A stretch of 64,000 nucleotides of DNA from Inquilinus ginsengisoli_A (lineage in GTDB: Bacteria; Pseudomonadota; Alphaproteobacteria; DSM-16000; Inquilinaceae): the NCBI RefSeq assembly GCF_031453975.1, contig NZ_JAVDPW010000002.1, positions 310,001 to 374,000 on the forward strand. The letters run 5' to 3'. The notes beneath the pieces are model-generated. The model saw only the letters and a list, made by a program, of their open reading frames with translations, ran no database searches and was not told where the DNA came from. Positions within the stretch are counted from its first letter, which is position 1; each line of letters opens with the position of its first letter. A program made the translations under genes and the position numbers. Positions 33,924 through 41,781 of this stretch are shown here, in pieces.

Positions 33924-34864
33924 CAGTAGCGCACCCTCGGGTCGACGACGAGATACAGGAGATCGATGGCGAGGTTGACCAGGACGTAGAGCGCGGCGAT
34001 CACCAGCAGCGCCCCCTGGATCACCGGATAGTCGCGCCGCAGCACGCCGTTGACGACCAGGTTGCCGACGCCGGGCAGGCCGAACACCGTCTCGGTCACC
34101 ACCGCGCCGGAGATCAGCAGGGCCGTGGTCAGGCCGATCACGGTCAGGATCGGGATCAGCGCGTTCTTCAGCGCGTGCTTCAGCACCACCCGCCGCTCCG
34201 GCAGCCCCTTGGCGCGGGCGGTGCGGACATAGTCGTCGCCCAGCACGTCGAGCATGCTGGCCCGGGTGAAGCGGGTGATCAGGGCCGAGTTGACGATGCC
34301 GAGCACGCAGGCCGGCAGCACCAGATGGGTCATGCGGTCGAGGAAGCTGGCCCCCGGCCCGCCATAGCCCGCCACCGGGAACCAGCCGAGCTTGACCGCG
34401 AACAGCTGCATCACCAGCAGGCCCAGCCAGAAGCTGGGGATGCTGGCGGTGAACATCGAGGCGGTCAGCGTCGCCTGGTCGAGCAGCGATCCCCGCCACA
34501 CCGCCGAGGCGATGCCGATCGGCAGCGCGATGGCCACCGCGATCAGCATCGACATCACGGTCAGCATCAGCGTCGGCTCGGCCCGGTCGCCGATCGCGCT
34601 CAGCACCGGCTGGTTCAGGAAGATCGACTGGCCGAGGTCGCCGATCGCGATCTGGCCCAGCCAGGTGACATATTGCACCGGCAGCGGCTGATCGAGCCCG
34701 AGCTTGGAGCGCAGCTCGACGATATCAGACGGCTGGGCGTCCGGCCCCAGCATCACCGCGGCCGGGTCGCCCGGCGTCACCCGGATGATGACGAACACGA
34801 CCGTCGCCACGATGAACATCACCGCGACCATGCCGATCAGGCGATTGACGATGTAGGAGAGCAT
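33923..34864 (-). CDS. OppB/DppB-type ABC transporter permease
   Basis: A 313-residue permease. The ATG at 34864 begins MLSYIVNRLIGMVAV, the normal OppB/DppB start. Typical motifs follow: RVTPGDPAAVMLG, GDLGQSIF and the EAA loop YVRTARAKGLPERRVVLKHALKNALIP. The in-frame extension upstream runs into the repeat element and is not coding. The 105-base gap to the solute-binding protein gene is almost filled by a two-palindrome repeat. Confidence 0.94.
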   Translation of the reverse strand: MLSYIVNRLIGMVAVMFIVATVVFVIIRVTPGDPAAVMLGPDAQPSDIVELRSKLGLDQPLPVQYVTWLGQIAIGDLGQSIFLNQPVLSAIGDRAEPTLMLTVMSMLIAVAIALPIGIASAVWRGSLLDQATLTASMFTASIPSFWLGLLVMQLFAVKLGWFPVAGYGGPGASFLDRMTHLVLPACVLGIVNSALITRFTRASMLDVLGDDYVRTARAKGLPERRVVLKHALKNALIPILTVIGLTTALLISGAVVTETVFGLPGVGNLVVNGVLRRDYPVIQGALLVIAALYVLVNLAIDLLYLVVDPRVRY

Positions 34865-34877
34865 GGGCGGCCGGTCA

Positions 34878-34957
34878 GTAGGTTGGGTTCGCGACAGCGA
34901 ACCCAACGCAGTGCGGGGCGGCGAGATGTTGGGTTCGCGAATGCGAACCCAACCTAC
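34878..34957. repeat. dispersed two-palindrome element inside the operon
   Basis: Same design as the element at 25369: GTAGGTTGGGTTCGC...GCGAACCCAAC, spacer of about 20 bases, TGTTGGGTTCGC...GCGAACCCAACCTAC, 80 bases in all. It fills the gap between the solute-binding protein gene and the first permease gene. In RNA it could form two hairpins that protect the upstream message. Confidence 0.85.
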
Positions 34958-34969
34958 GGGTCGCCTTTG

Positions 34970-36493
34970 TCACTTCTCGACGTAGGCGTTCCAGAAATAC
35001 GGCCACGGGGCCGGCGTCACGCCCTGCAGCGTCTTCGACTTCGCCGACAGGGCGTTGAAGTCGCCGACCTTGATCAGCGGCACCTCGTCGGCCATCACCT
35101 GCTGCACCCCGGCCCACAGCTTCACCCGCTCGTCCTGGGTCAGCGCCTGGTTGAAGGCGCCGACCGCCTTGTCCTTGGCCGGCGTGTCCCACCAGCCGGG
35201 CGAGCCCTTGGCCAGGGCGCCGATCAGCGCCGGCTCGGGCAGGAACGGGCTGTGGCTGATGTAGATGTCCCACAGCGCGGGGTCGGCGCGGCGCTGGGTC
35301 AGCGTCGCCCAGTCGGTGACGTCGAGGGTGACCTGGAAGCCGGCGGCCTTGAGGTACTCCGCCGCCACCAGCGCCATCTTGTAGTGGAACTCGTACTGCC
35401 GGCTGGTCAGGATCCGGATCGGCTTCTGCCCGTCATAGCCGGCCTCGGTCAGCAGCTTCTGGGCGCCTTCGGCATCGCCCTTGTTGTAGACCTCGGTGCC
35501 GACATCGGAGCGCCAGGGATAGCCCTCCGGGTACATCGCGCCGTCGAGGGCGTAGAAGTCGGTGCTGCCGAAGGCGGCAGCCAGCATGTCCTCCTCGTTC
35601 AGCGCCAGTTGCACGGCCTTGCGCAGCTTGAGGTCGCTGAGCAGGCCTTCCTTGGTGTTCATGACGAAGACCGGCCAGCCGAACGGCTTCAGGATGATCG
35701 GCTCCGACGCCCCGGCCTTGACCTTGTCGAAGGCTTCGACCGGCAGGGAATCGGTGTAGTCGAACTGGCCGGCGACGGCGCCTTCGACCCGGGTGTTGGC
35801 GTTCGGGATCGGCACGAAGCGGATCTCGTCGAGATACTGCTTGCGGGCGCCGCCATAGCCGTTGGGGTCGCCCTCGCGCGGCTTGTAGCCCTCGAAGCGG
35901 ACCAGCTGGATGTACTGGTCGGGCACGCGGGCCTTCAGCATGTAGGGGCCGCTGCCGACGATGTCCTTCAGCTCCGGCGCGATCTTTTCCGACGGCAGGA
36001 TCACGGCGGCGCTGTTGTTGAAGGCCAGCAGCGCCAGCAGCGGCGCGAAGGGCTGCTTCAACGAGATCCGGATGGTGAAGCCGTCGACCTTCTCGATCTT
36101 GTCGATATTGGCGGCGGCGAGCTTGCCGCGCGACGCCACCTCGGTCCAGCGCTTGAGCGAGGCCACCACGTCGTCGGCGTCCAGCGCCGAGCCGTCGTGG
36201 AAGGTCAGGCCCTGGCGGATCTTGATGGTGTAGACGCGGCCGTCGGCGCTGACATCGGGCATGGCGTCGGCGACCAGCGGGGTGACGGCCCAGTTGGCAT
36301 CGAAGGTGTAGAGCGTCTCGAAAATGTGCTGGGTGATGATGCCGACCAGGTCGGCGGTGCTGACCATCGGGTCCAGCGTCGGGGGCTCGCCCACCGTCGC
36401 CACCGAGATCGATCCCCCCTTGGCCGGCGCGGCCACGGCCCCGGTCGCGCCCATCACTGTCGCCAGCGCGATCAGGCACAATGTCTTCAGCAT
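34970..36493 (-). CDS. peptide/amino-compound ABC transporter solute-binding protein (SBP family 5)
   Basis: A 507-residue OppA/DppA-like periplasmic binding protein. The ATG at 36493 follows GGGAGAGAGGGGA. A signal peptide (about 1-22, LCLIALATVMGATGAVA) precedes GGSISVATVGEPPTLDPM. Family landmarks include GRVYTIKIRQGLTFHDGSALDADDV, GSGPYMLK and YPWRSDV. It is the first gene of the eight-gene operon and usually the most expressed; the repeat after it could help separate its message. The ligand cannot be told from sequence; the operon content suggests an acylated amino or amino-sugar compound. Confidence 0.93.
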   Translation of the reverse strand: MLKTLCLIALATVMGATGAVAAPAKGGSISVATVGEPPTLDPMVSTADLVGIITQHIFETLYTFDANWAVTPLVADAMPDVSADGRVYTIKIRQGLTFHDGSALDADDVVASLKRWTEVASRGKLAAANIDKIEKVDGFTIRISLKQPFAPLLALLAFNNSAAVILPSEKIAPELKDIVGSGPYMLKARVPDQYIQLVRFEGYKPREGDPNGYGGARKQYLDEIRFVPIPNANTRVEGAVAGQFDYTDSLPVEAFDKVKAGASEPIILKPFGWPVFVMNTKEGLLSDLKLRKAVQLALNEEDMLAAAFGSTDFYALDGAMYPEGYPWRSDVGTEVYNKGDAEGAQKLLTEAGYDGQKPIRILTSRQYEFHYKMALVAAEYLKAAGFQVTLDVTDWATLTQRRADPALWDIYISHSPFLPEPALIGALAKGSPGWWDTPAKDKAVGAFNQALTQDERVKLWAGVQQVMADEVPLIKVGDFNALSAKSKTLQGVTPAPWPYFWNAYVEK

Positions 36494-36525
36494 TCCCCTC
36501 TCTCCCTGTCTTGAGGTCGCCGATA

Positions 36526-36561
36526 TTCCATTATAAGGAAGCAACGTCTTCCGTTATGGAA
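36526..36561. promoter_or_regulatory. pair of IclR-type operator palindromes
   Basis: TTCCATTATAAGGAA (36526-36540) and TTCCGTTATGGAA (36549-36561), both TTCC-A/T-rich-GGAA palindromes, eight bases apart. They lie between the oppA-like start codon and its promoter, so a bound protein would block initiation or clearance. The divergent IclR gene next door is the natural ligand-responsive regulator. Operator identity is inferred from symmetry and position. Confidence 0.6.
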
Positions 36562-36562
36562 T

Positions 36563-36592
36563 ACGCTAGTGCGATCGTCGCGGCGGCGTCAA
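36563..36592 (-). promoter_or_regulatory. sigma-70-type promoter of the opp-like catabolic operon
   Basis: Minus strand: TTGACG (36587-36592), 18-base spacer, TAGCGT (36563-36568). The start of transcription would fall near 36556, inside the second TTCC...GGAA palindrome. This predicts direct repression by occlusion. Confidence 0.6.
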
Positions 36593-36630
36593 CCCATTCG
36601 ATCGACCGCGACGGCTGGAATCGGCAGAGA

Positions 36631-36659
36631 TTGACCGGAATGTCCGGGGGAGCTTAGCT
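36631..36659 (+). promoter_or_regulatory. sigma-70-type promoter of the IclR gene
   Basis: TTGACC (36631-36636), 17-base spacer, TTAGCT (36654-36659). Transcription would start near 36666, 56 bases before the ATG at 36722. This promoter and that of the divergent operon lie back to back within 100 bases. Confidence 0.65.
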
Positions 36660-36721
36660 TGGCTGGAATACGGGCTATACCACTCGGCCGGAACAAGGGC
36701 CGGGCAGATCGGGACCAGGAC

Positions 36722-37519
36722 ATGACGGCAGAAGCGGCAGCGGCCAAGGCCGGACCGGCGGGCGAGCGCAGCCGGGTCAGCGGCATCGAGCGCGCGGTGC
36801 AGATCTGCGACCACCTGCTGGCGGCCGGGCGCCCCCTCACCGCCTATGACGTGTCCAAGGCGCTGGGCGCGCCGATGTCGACGATCTACGGCGTGGTCGA
36901 TTCGCTGCTGCGCCAGGACCTGCTGTCGCGCGACCGCGACGGGCTGCTGTGGTTCGGGCCCCGGCTCTACCATTACGGCTTGGCCTATGGCCGCACCCTG
37001 AACCTCTTGGAGACCGCGTCGCAGGAGATGCGGGAGCTGAGCCGGCTGCTGGGCGAGACGGTGCAGGTCTGCGGCCGCGACGACGGCCACATGGTGGTGC
37101 TGGCGATGGCCGAGCCATCGGGGCATTTCCGGGTGTCGTCCAAGGTCGGCACCCGGGTGCCGCTGAACTGGACCGCCTCGGGCCGGCTGCTGATCGGCCA
37201 CCTGCCCTGGGCCGAGCGCACCGAACTGATGCGCCGGGTGGCCCAGCCCTCGCCCACCGGCATGGCCGAGACCGATCCGGAGGTGCTGTGCCGGGCCGGC
37301 GAGGCGGCGCTGGCCGAGAAGCTGGCGATCCAGCTGAGCGAATCCGATTTCGCCGTGGCCTGCATCGCCGCGCCGATCTGCACCCCCAACGGCGACTGCG
37401 AGGCGACGATCAGCGTGGTGCTGCCCGAGCAGAAAGCGCGGGACCGGGAGCGGACCTACAGCGTCGCGGTGCAGGAAGCCGCCAGCCGGATCGAGCGGCT
37501 GCTGGGCTGGACGGCCTGA
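36722..37519 (+). CDS. IclR family transcriptional regulator
   Basis: A 265-residue regulator. The N-terminal winged helix (about 22-85) is GIERAVQICDHLLAAGRPLTAYDVSKALG followed by MSTIYGVVDSLLRQDLL. The C-terminal GAF-like effector domain (about 100-255) has LNWTASGRLLIGHL and DFAVACIAAPI. It is divergent from the transporter-amidohydrolase-PLP operon with operator-like palindromes between, so it most likely controls that operon in response to the imported compound or a product. The ATG at 36722 follows AGGACATG weakly; the longer frame from 36659 would begin upstream of the predicted transcription start. Confidence 0.92.
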   Translation: MTAEAAAAKAGPAGERSRVSGIERAVQICDHLLAAGRPLTAYDVSKALGAPMSTIYGVVDSLLRQDLLSRDRDGLLWFGPRLYHYGLAYGRTLNLLETASQEMRELSRLLGETVQVCGRDDGHMVVLAMAEPSGHFRVSSKVGTRVPLNWTASGRLLIGHLPWAERTELMRRVAQPSPTGMAETDPEVLCRAGEAALAEKLAIQLSESDFAVACIAAPICTPNGDCEATISVVLPEQKARDRERTYSVAVQEAASRIERLLGWTA

Positions 37520-37528
37520 TCAGAGCGG

Positions 37529-37765
37529 TCAGCGGCGCCGCGCGGCCAGGTCGCGGGCGACCGGATCGACCGCATGAGGGAAGGCTGACGCCTCCGCCAC
37601 CGCGGCCTTGAGGCTGCGCCGGCGCCCCACGACATAGGTCGCGCCGGCCGTAGGCAGATGGCCCGCTTCCGCCGCGCCGTCACGGCGAATGGCTCGTTGC
37701 ACCAGGCTGGCCGCCTTCGCGGCGCCCCTCGCCCGCGCCATTTGGCGCCCGAAATCCCGATCCAT
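37529..37765 (-). CDS. hypothetical basic protein, 78 aa
   Basis: A small Arg/Ala-rich protein (MDRDFGRQMARARGAAKAASL...) ending in RDLAARRR. The ATG at 37765 has GGGAG eight bases upstream, which argues it is translated. No membrane segment, signal or known domain. It ends nine bases from the convergent IclR gene. No function can be proposed. Confidence 0.45.
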   Translation of the reverse strand: MDRDFGRQMARARGAAKAASLVQRAIRRDGAAEAGHLPTAGATYVVGRRRSLKAAVAEASAFPHAVDPVARDLAARRR

Positions 37766-37929
37766 GGTGATCACTCCCTAGGCATTCGGGACCGGCCGAC
37801 GCGACGGCCCGGTCCCTGTCTTTTTTGAACGAAGCTGGTGGACCGAACAACGTCCGCACCATGCCTGCGGTTCCCGGCCAGCCCGAAATCGGCACCGCTG
37901 CGGCGGCACCGGCCCGCTTCTGTCGTGAC

Positions 37930-38262
37930 AGTTCCGTCGCGTTTTAGGAAAATTTACATAGGCAAATAAGCTCAGAAATGTACAATAAAATGCGCAATAA
38001 CAGATAGTTAATTTTGAAAGGTGGAATCAATCTCAGACAGGACCTAAGCCGCCTTTCGGCTACCCGAAAAACATATCGATAGTATTTTATTTTTCCAGCA
38101 AATTTATCAGAATATAGTCTTTTATCGGATGATAAATGTAGGAAAATAATCTATTTATTTCCATAAATCTGCGATTACTCGACGTAAGATCTGGATATGC
38201 CTATTTTTGTTGGACATCTTCTCAGGAACTGCCCAACTATGAAGCTCTCATTCTGGGGAGGA
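37930..38262. other. AT-rich non-coding island upstream of the RTX gene
   Basis: The whole gap 37766-38267 has no gene. From about 37930 its composition drops sharply to AT-rich (runs such as TTAATTTT, TATTTTATTTTT, AATAATCTATTTATTT), in contrast with the surrounding GC-rich DNA. Such patches are typical of silenced or strongly regulated promoters and of recently acquired DNA. Several TATAAT-like hexamers are present, too many to choose one. It ends with GGGGAGG, the ribosome site of the RTX gene. Confidence 0.7.
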
Positions 38263-38267
38263 TATTG

Positions 38268-40307
38268 ATGGCTACTTTTACTGGTACCAACGGCGCAGAA
38301 ATCCTGCCGAATCTCATCATTGGCCCTGTCCAGGGCATCGGAAACGACTTCATCGATGCCCTCGGCGGCGACGACATCGCGATCGGCTGGTCCGGCGATG
38401 ACGTGATCCGGGGCGGCGCCGGCGCAGACGTGATCATCGGCGGCCTGCTGAATGCCGCCGGTGTCATCACCCTGTCGGGCACCGACGCGGCGGACTACAC
38501 CACCTCGGTCGACGGCGTGACCATCGATCTTTCTGTGATCCTCAGCCTCACCCTGCCGATCCTGGGCATCAACGTCCAGTTGACCGGCGCGTCCCAGGGT
38601 TTCGGCGGCGATGCTCAGGGCGACTTTCTGGTTGGTATCGTCAACCTGCTGGGCTCCGATACCGGCGCCGACAACCTCTCCGGCAGCGCCGCCGCCAACA
38701 CGCTGAACGGCCAGGGTGGCGACGACCGCCTCGATGGCCAGGGCGGCAATGACATCCTCCTCGGCGGTGCCGGAGACGACACTCTGATCGGCGGCGGCGG
38801 GGCCGATTCGCTGCAGGGCGGTGCCGGCACCAACGACACCGCGGATTATTCCGGCTCTGCCGCGCCGGTCACCGTCAACCTGACCACAGGCACCGGCACC
38901 GGCGGCGACGCCCAGGGCGACACCCTGACCGGGATCGAACGCGTGATCGGGTCGACCGGTGACGATTCTCTTACAGGATCGGCCGGCAACGACACCCTCG
39001 TCGGCGGTGCCGGGGCCGACGCCCTCACGGGCGCCGGCGGCATCGACACGGCCGACTATTCCGGCTCCGGCGCCGGCGTGACCGTCGACCTGATCGCCGG
39101 CACCGGCACCGGCGGTGACGCCGAAGGCGACACGCTGACCGGCATCACCAACCTCACCGGCACGGCCTTCATCGACCACCTGTTCGGGGACGCATCGGAC
39201 AACACCATCCTCGGCCTCGACGGCAACGACACGCTTCGCGGCGGTGCCGGCGCCGACATCATCGACGGCGGCAACGGCTCCGACATCGCCAACTACCAGG
39301 GCTCGGCGGCCGGCGTGAATGTCGACCTGCTGGCCCACACCGCCTCCGGCGGCGACGCCACGGGCGACGTGCTGACCAACATCGAGAACCTGTACGGATC
39401 GAGCAACAACGACGTCCTGACCGGCGACAACAACGCCAACGTCCTGGGCGGCGAACTCGGCGACGACACGCTCAACGGGAATGGCGGCAACGATGCCCTG
39501 AATGGTGAGGCCGGCAACGACATCATCGACGGCGGCGACGGCGACGACCGTCTCGTCGGTGCCGCCGGCACCGACACCATCACCGGCGGCGCCGGCAACG
39601 ACTCCATCGACGGCGGTGACGACAACGACACGGTCAACGGCGGCGACGGCAACGACGTCGTCTATGGCGGTGCCGGCGACGACACCCTGAACGGCAACAA
39701 CTTCAACGACGTCCTGACCGGCGGCGTCGGCGCCGACCATCTCGACGGCGGCGCCGGCATCGACACCGCGGCCTATTCCAGCAGTTCCGCGGCGGTCAAC
39801 GTCAACCTGCTGACCGGCGCCGTGTCCGGCGGCGATGCCGTCGGCGACACGCTGACCGGCATCGAACAGCTCAGCGGCTCGGCCTTCAACGACGTCCTGA
39901 CCGGGGACGACGGTGCGAACCGGCTGTTGGGCCGCGGCGGTGACGACGTCCTCACCGGCGGTGGCGGGGCCGACACCTTCCAGGGCGGCGCCGGCAACGA
40001 CACCTTCGTCTTCAACGCCGTCAGCGACAGCACCGTGGCGGGATCCGGCCGCGATGTGATCGAGGACTTCTCCACCGGCGACAAGATCGACCTGTCGCCG
40101 ATCGACGCCAACGGCGCCGGGGCCGGCGACGGCGCCTTCACCCTCGGCACCGGCGCCTTCACCGGCGTCGCCGGCGAACTCCGCGTGCTCGCGCTGCCGA
40201 ACGGCTACCAGGGCGTCTTCGGCGACACCAATGGCGACAAGGTCGCCGATTTCGCCATCACCGTCCTGTCCGACCACACCCTGACCGCCAGCGACTTCGT
40301 TCTCTAA
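38268..40307 (+). CDS. RTX (haemolysin-type calcium-binding) repeat protein
   Basis: A 679-residue protein built almost wholly from RTX nonapeptides (GGxGxDxLx). The ATG at 38268 follows GGGGAGG. The repeats are grouped in about five modules of roughly 90-115 residues. Each module has a non-RTX insert, Y-x-G-S-A-A-x-V-x-V-(D/N)-L...GGDAxGDxLTxIE, then calcium-binding turns. The end is a serralysin-like C-terminal domain with EDFSTGDKIDLSPIDA, finishing TASDFVL, a type I secretion signal. There is no catalytic or adhesin domain that I recognise. Likely a secreted, calcium-folded surface or matrix protein. It is preceded by an AT-rich island and followed by a strong terminator. Confidence 0.9.
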   Translation: MATFTGTNGAEILPNLIIGPVQGIGNDFIDALGGDDIAIGWSGDDVIRGGAGADVIIGGLLNAAGVITLSGTDAADYTTSVDGVTIDLSVILSLTLPILGINVQLTGASQGFGGDAQGDFLVGIVNLLGSDTGADNLSGSAAANTLNGQGGDDRLDGQGGNDILLGGAGDDTLIGGGGADSLQGGAGTNDTADYSGSAAPVTVNLTTGTGTGGDAQGDTLTGIERVIGSTGDDSLTGSAGNDTLVGGAGADALTGAGGIDTADYSGSGAGVTVDLIAGTGTGGDAEGDTLTGITNLTGTAFIDHLFGDASDNTILGLDGNDTLRGGAGADIIDGGNGSDIANYQGSAAGVNVDLLAHTASGGDATGDVLTNIENLYGSSNNDVLTGDNNANVLGGELGDDTLNGNGGNDALNGEAGNDIIDGGDGDDRLVGAAGTDTITGGAGNDSIDGGDDNDTVNGGDGNDVVYGGAGDDTLNGNNFNDVLTGGVGADHLDGGAGIDTAAYSSSSAAVNVNLLTGAVSGGDAVGDTLTGIEQLSGSAFNDVLTGDDGANRLLGRGGDDVLTGGGGADTFQGGAGNDTFVFNAVSDSTVAGSGRDVIEDFSTGDKIDLSPIDANGAGAGDGAFTLGTGAFTGVAGELRVLALPNGYQGVFGDTNGDKVADFAITVLSDHTLTASDFVL

Positions 40308-40323
40308 CTCTCTGATACGCCAA

Positions 40324-40359
40324 CCCCACCCTGCGATCCGCAGGGTGGGGTCTTTTTTT
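40324..40359 (+). terminator. rho-independent terminator of the RTX gene
   Basis: Perfect 12-base stem CCCCACCCTGCG (40324-40335), loop ATC, CGCAGGGTGGGG (40339-40350), followed by TCTTTTTTT. The clearest terminator in the window. Confidence 0.95.
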
Positions 40360-40467
40360 GCTCATCCGCAGCCGCGGCGATATGCGCCCCTTGGCCTGGG
40401 CCGGAGCGGCGTCGATACTGGCGGGCGAGAGCGGCATGGCCCGGTCTCCGGGACAGGCGGACACAGG

Positions 40468-41199
40468 ATGCGGCTCACATCAGCCCTGGTCGCGGGCATG
40501 CTCCTCGCCGCTGCCGCGGCGCCGGCCGCTCCGCCGCCATTGCCCGGCCTCGGGCTTGCAGACCGGCGCGTTCCGGTCGACGGTACGGAGGCGCCCTGGC
40601 GCAGCCTGGCCAAGGTGCAGACCAATATCGGCACCCGCTGCACCGGCGCCCTGATCGCGCCCCGCCGGGTCCTGACCGCCGCCCATTGCCTGTTCAACCC
40701 GCGAACCCGGCATTTCCTGCAGGCATCGTCGCTGCATGTGCTGTTCGGCTATGAGCGCGGGCAATATCTTGAGCACACCCTGGTCACGGATGTGATCCGG
40801 TCCGACGCCTACGACCCGCTGCGCCCGCGGGAGGAGTTCGCGGCCGACTGGGCGGTTCTGGTGCTGGCCGAGGATGCCCCGCCCCAGGCGCCGCCGCTGG
40901 CGGTCACCGATTCGGTGCCGCCCCCCGGCACCGCGCTGGTCCTCGGCGGCTACAGCCAGGACAAGGCCCAGATCATCACCGCCGACACCGACTGCACGGT
41001 GCTGGGCACCGACCGGGTGGCGAACGGGCTGGTGCTGGTGCATGACTGCAACGGCACGCGCGGCACCAGCGGCAGCCCGCTGCTGACATTGCGGGACGGA
41101 CAATGGCAGGTGGTGGGGATCGCCGTGGCCGGCTCGATCGACCGCCTGGCGCTGAACCTCGCGGTACCGGCCACGGCTTTCGCGGACGCCCTGCGTTGA
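40468..41199 (+). CDS. secreted trypsin-like serine protease (S1 family)
   Basis: A 243-residue protein with a signal peptide (about 1-22, cleavage near APAAPPP). Triad: His73 (LTAAHCLF), Asp127 (FAADWAVLVL) and Ser201 (RGTSGSPLL). Cysteines 58/74 and 176/194 are placed for the two classical disulphides. It is short for a trypsin, like bacterial V8/glutamyl-type or extracellular S1 enzymes. It lies after the RTX terminator, so it has its own promoter. The ATG at 40468 has only a weak ribosome site. Confidence 0.88.
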   Translation: MRLTSALVAGMLLAAAAAPAAPPPLPGLGLADRRVPVDGTEAPWRSLAKVQTNIGTRCTGALIAPRRVLTAAHCLFNPRTRHFLQASSLHVLFGYERGQYLEHTLVTDVIRSDAYDPLRPREEFAADWAVLVLAEDAPPQAPPLAVTDSVPPPGTALVLGGYSQDKAQIITADTDCTVLGTDRVANGLVLVHDCNGTRGTSGSPLLTLRDGQWQVVGIAVAGSIDRLALNLAVPATAFADALR

Positions 41200-41239
41200 G
41201 AGCCGCCACTCCACGGGCAGAAGCGCGGGCGGCACAGGC

Positions 41240-41482
41240 TCAGGGCAGGCGTGCCTGACTTTGGGCGCGCTGCCGGTCGATGCACAGGACCTTGAGATAG
41301 CGGCCTTCGCCCAGTTCCGGGCCGAGCGCGGTGCTCGCGAGCATCGCCTGGCCGCCGAAGCCGCAGCCGAGAGGCGAGCTTGCCGCCGGGCCGGCGACGA
41401 CATCGACGGCGGTGTCCCTGTTGCAGTCCCGCTGCGGCAGCGCCGCGGCGCAGACCAGAATGACGGTGGCAAACATGTCCAT
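41240..41482 (-). CDS. conserved hypothetical protein, 80 aa
   Basis: A small protein beginning MDMFATVILVCAAALPQRDC, possibly a short hydrophobic or signal-like N-terminus. Two Cys (CGFGGQAMLAST and LKVLCIDRQ) and a QRDCNRDTAVDV motif resemble a family of small alphaproteobacterial proteins of unknown function. The ATG at 41482 has GGGAG six bases upstream. It is convergent with the serine protease gene. Confidence 0.6.
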   Translation of the reverse strand: MDMFATVILVCAAALPQRDCNRDTAVDVVAGPAASSPLGCGFGGQAMLASTALGPELGEGRYLKVLCIDRQRAQSQARLP

Positions 41483-41641
41483 CTTCCGCTCCCTGGTTGC
41501 GCACAGTCCAGGGGCCCCTCCCGCAGGCCCGGCCGGACCGGCATGGCCGGCCCGAACGAGCAGAGGCTTTTTGCGATGCACAAATTCCGGAGTGCTGGCG
41601 GCATGCCGTGGAGCCAGACCTCCTGTGCGCACCAAGACTTT

Positions 41642-41665
41642 GTTCTATATTGAAAAATTTAGAAC
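41642..41665. promoter_or_regulatory. AT-rich inverted repeat
   Basis: GTTCTA (41642-41647) and TAGAAC (41660-41665) flank a 12-base AT-rich centre. It lies in the gap 41483-41781 upstream of the 80-aa gene and could be its operator. Besides this and a terminator the gap shows nothing else. Confidence 0.3.
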
Positions 41666-41715
41666 GCCAAGGACCGCCTCGGATGGCAGTATAGCGCGGA
41701 ATTCTGTGCAGGCAT

Positions 41716-41751
41716 CAAAAAATTGTGCGCCGCAACATGACGCTGCGGCGC
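41716..41751 (-). terminator. rho-independent terminator of the epimerase gene
   Basis: Stem GCGCCGCA (41727-41734) with TGCGGCGC (41744-41751), nine-base loop. On the minus strand it is followed by ACAATTTTTTG. It lies 30 bases beyond the epimerase stop. Confidence 0.8.
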
Positions 41752-41781
41752 GTGGCCCCAGATCGGCCTGCCGGCCGCGCC

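Noticed and set aside
38700..40050. Possible CRISPR-like or satellite repeats
   Set aside because: Periodicity is that of RTX nonapeptide codons with variable bases; no constant repeat-spacer pattern.
38175..40277. 700-residue minus-strand frame opposite the RTX gene
   Set aside because: Mirror image of the repeat codons (Val/Ala/Gly-rich), no ribosome site and no domain.
21695..40307. Type I secretion exporter for the two RTX proteins
   Set aside because: No HlyB-, HlyD- or TolC-like gene found anywhere in the window.
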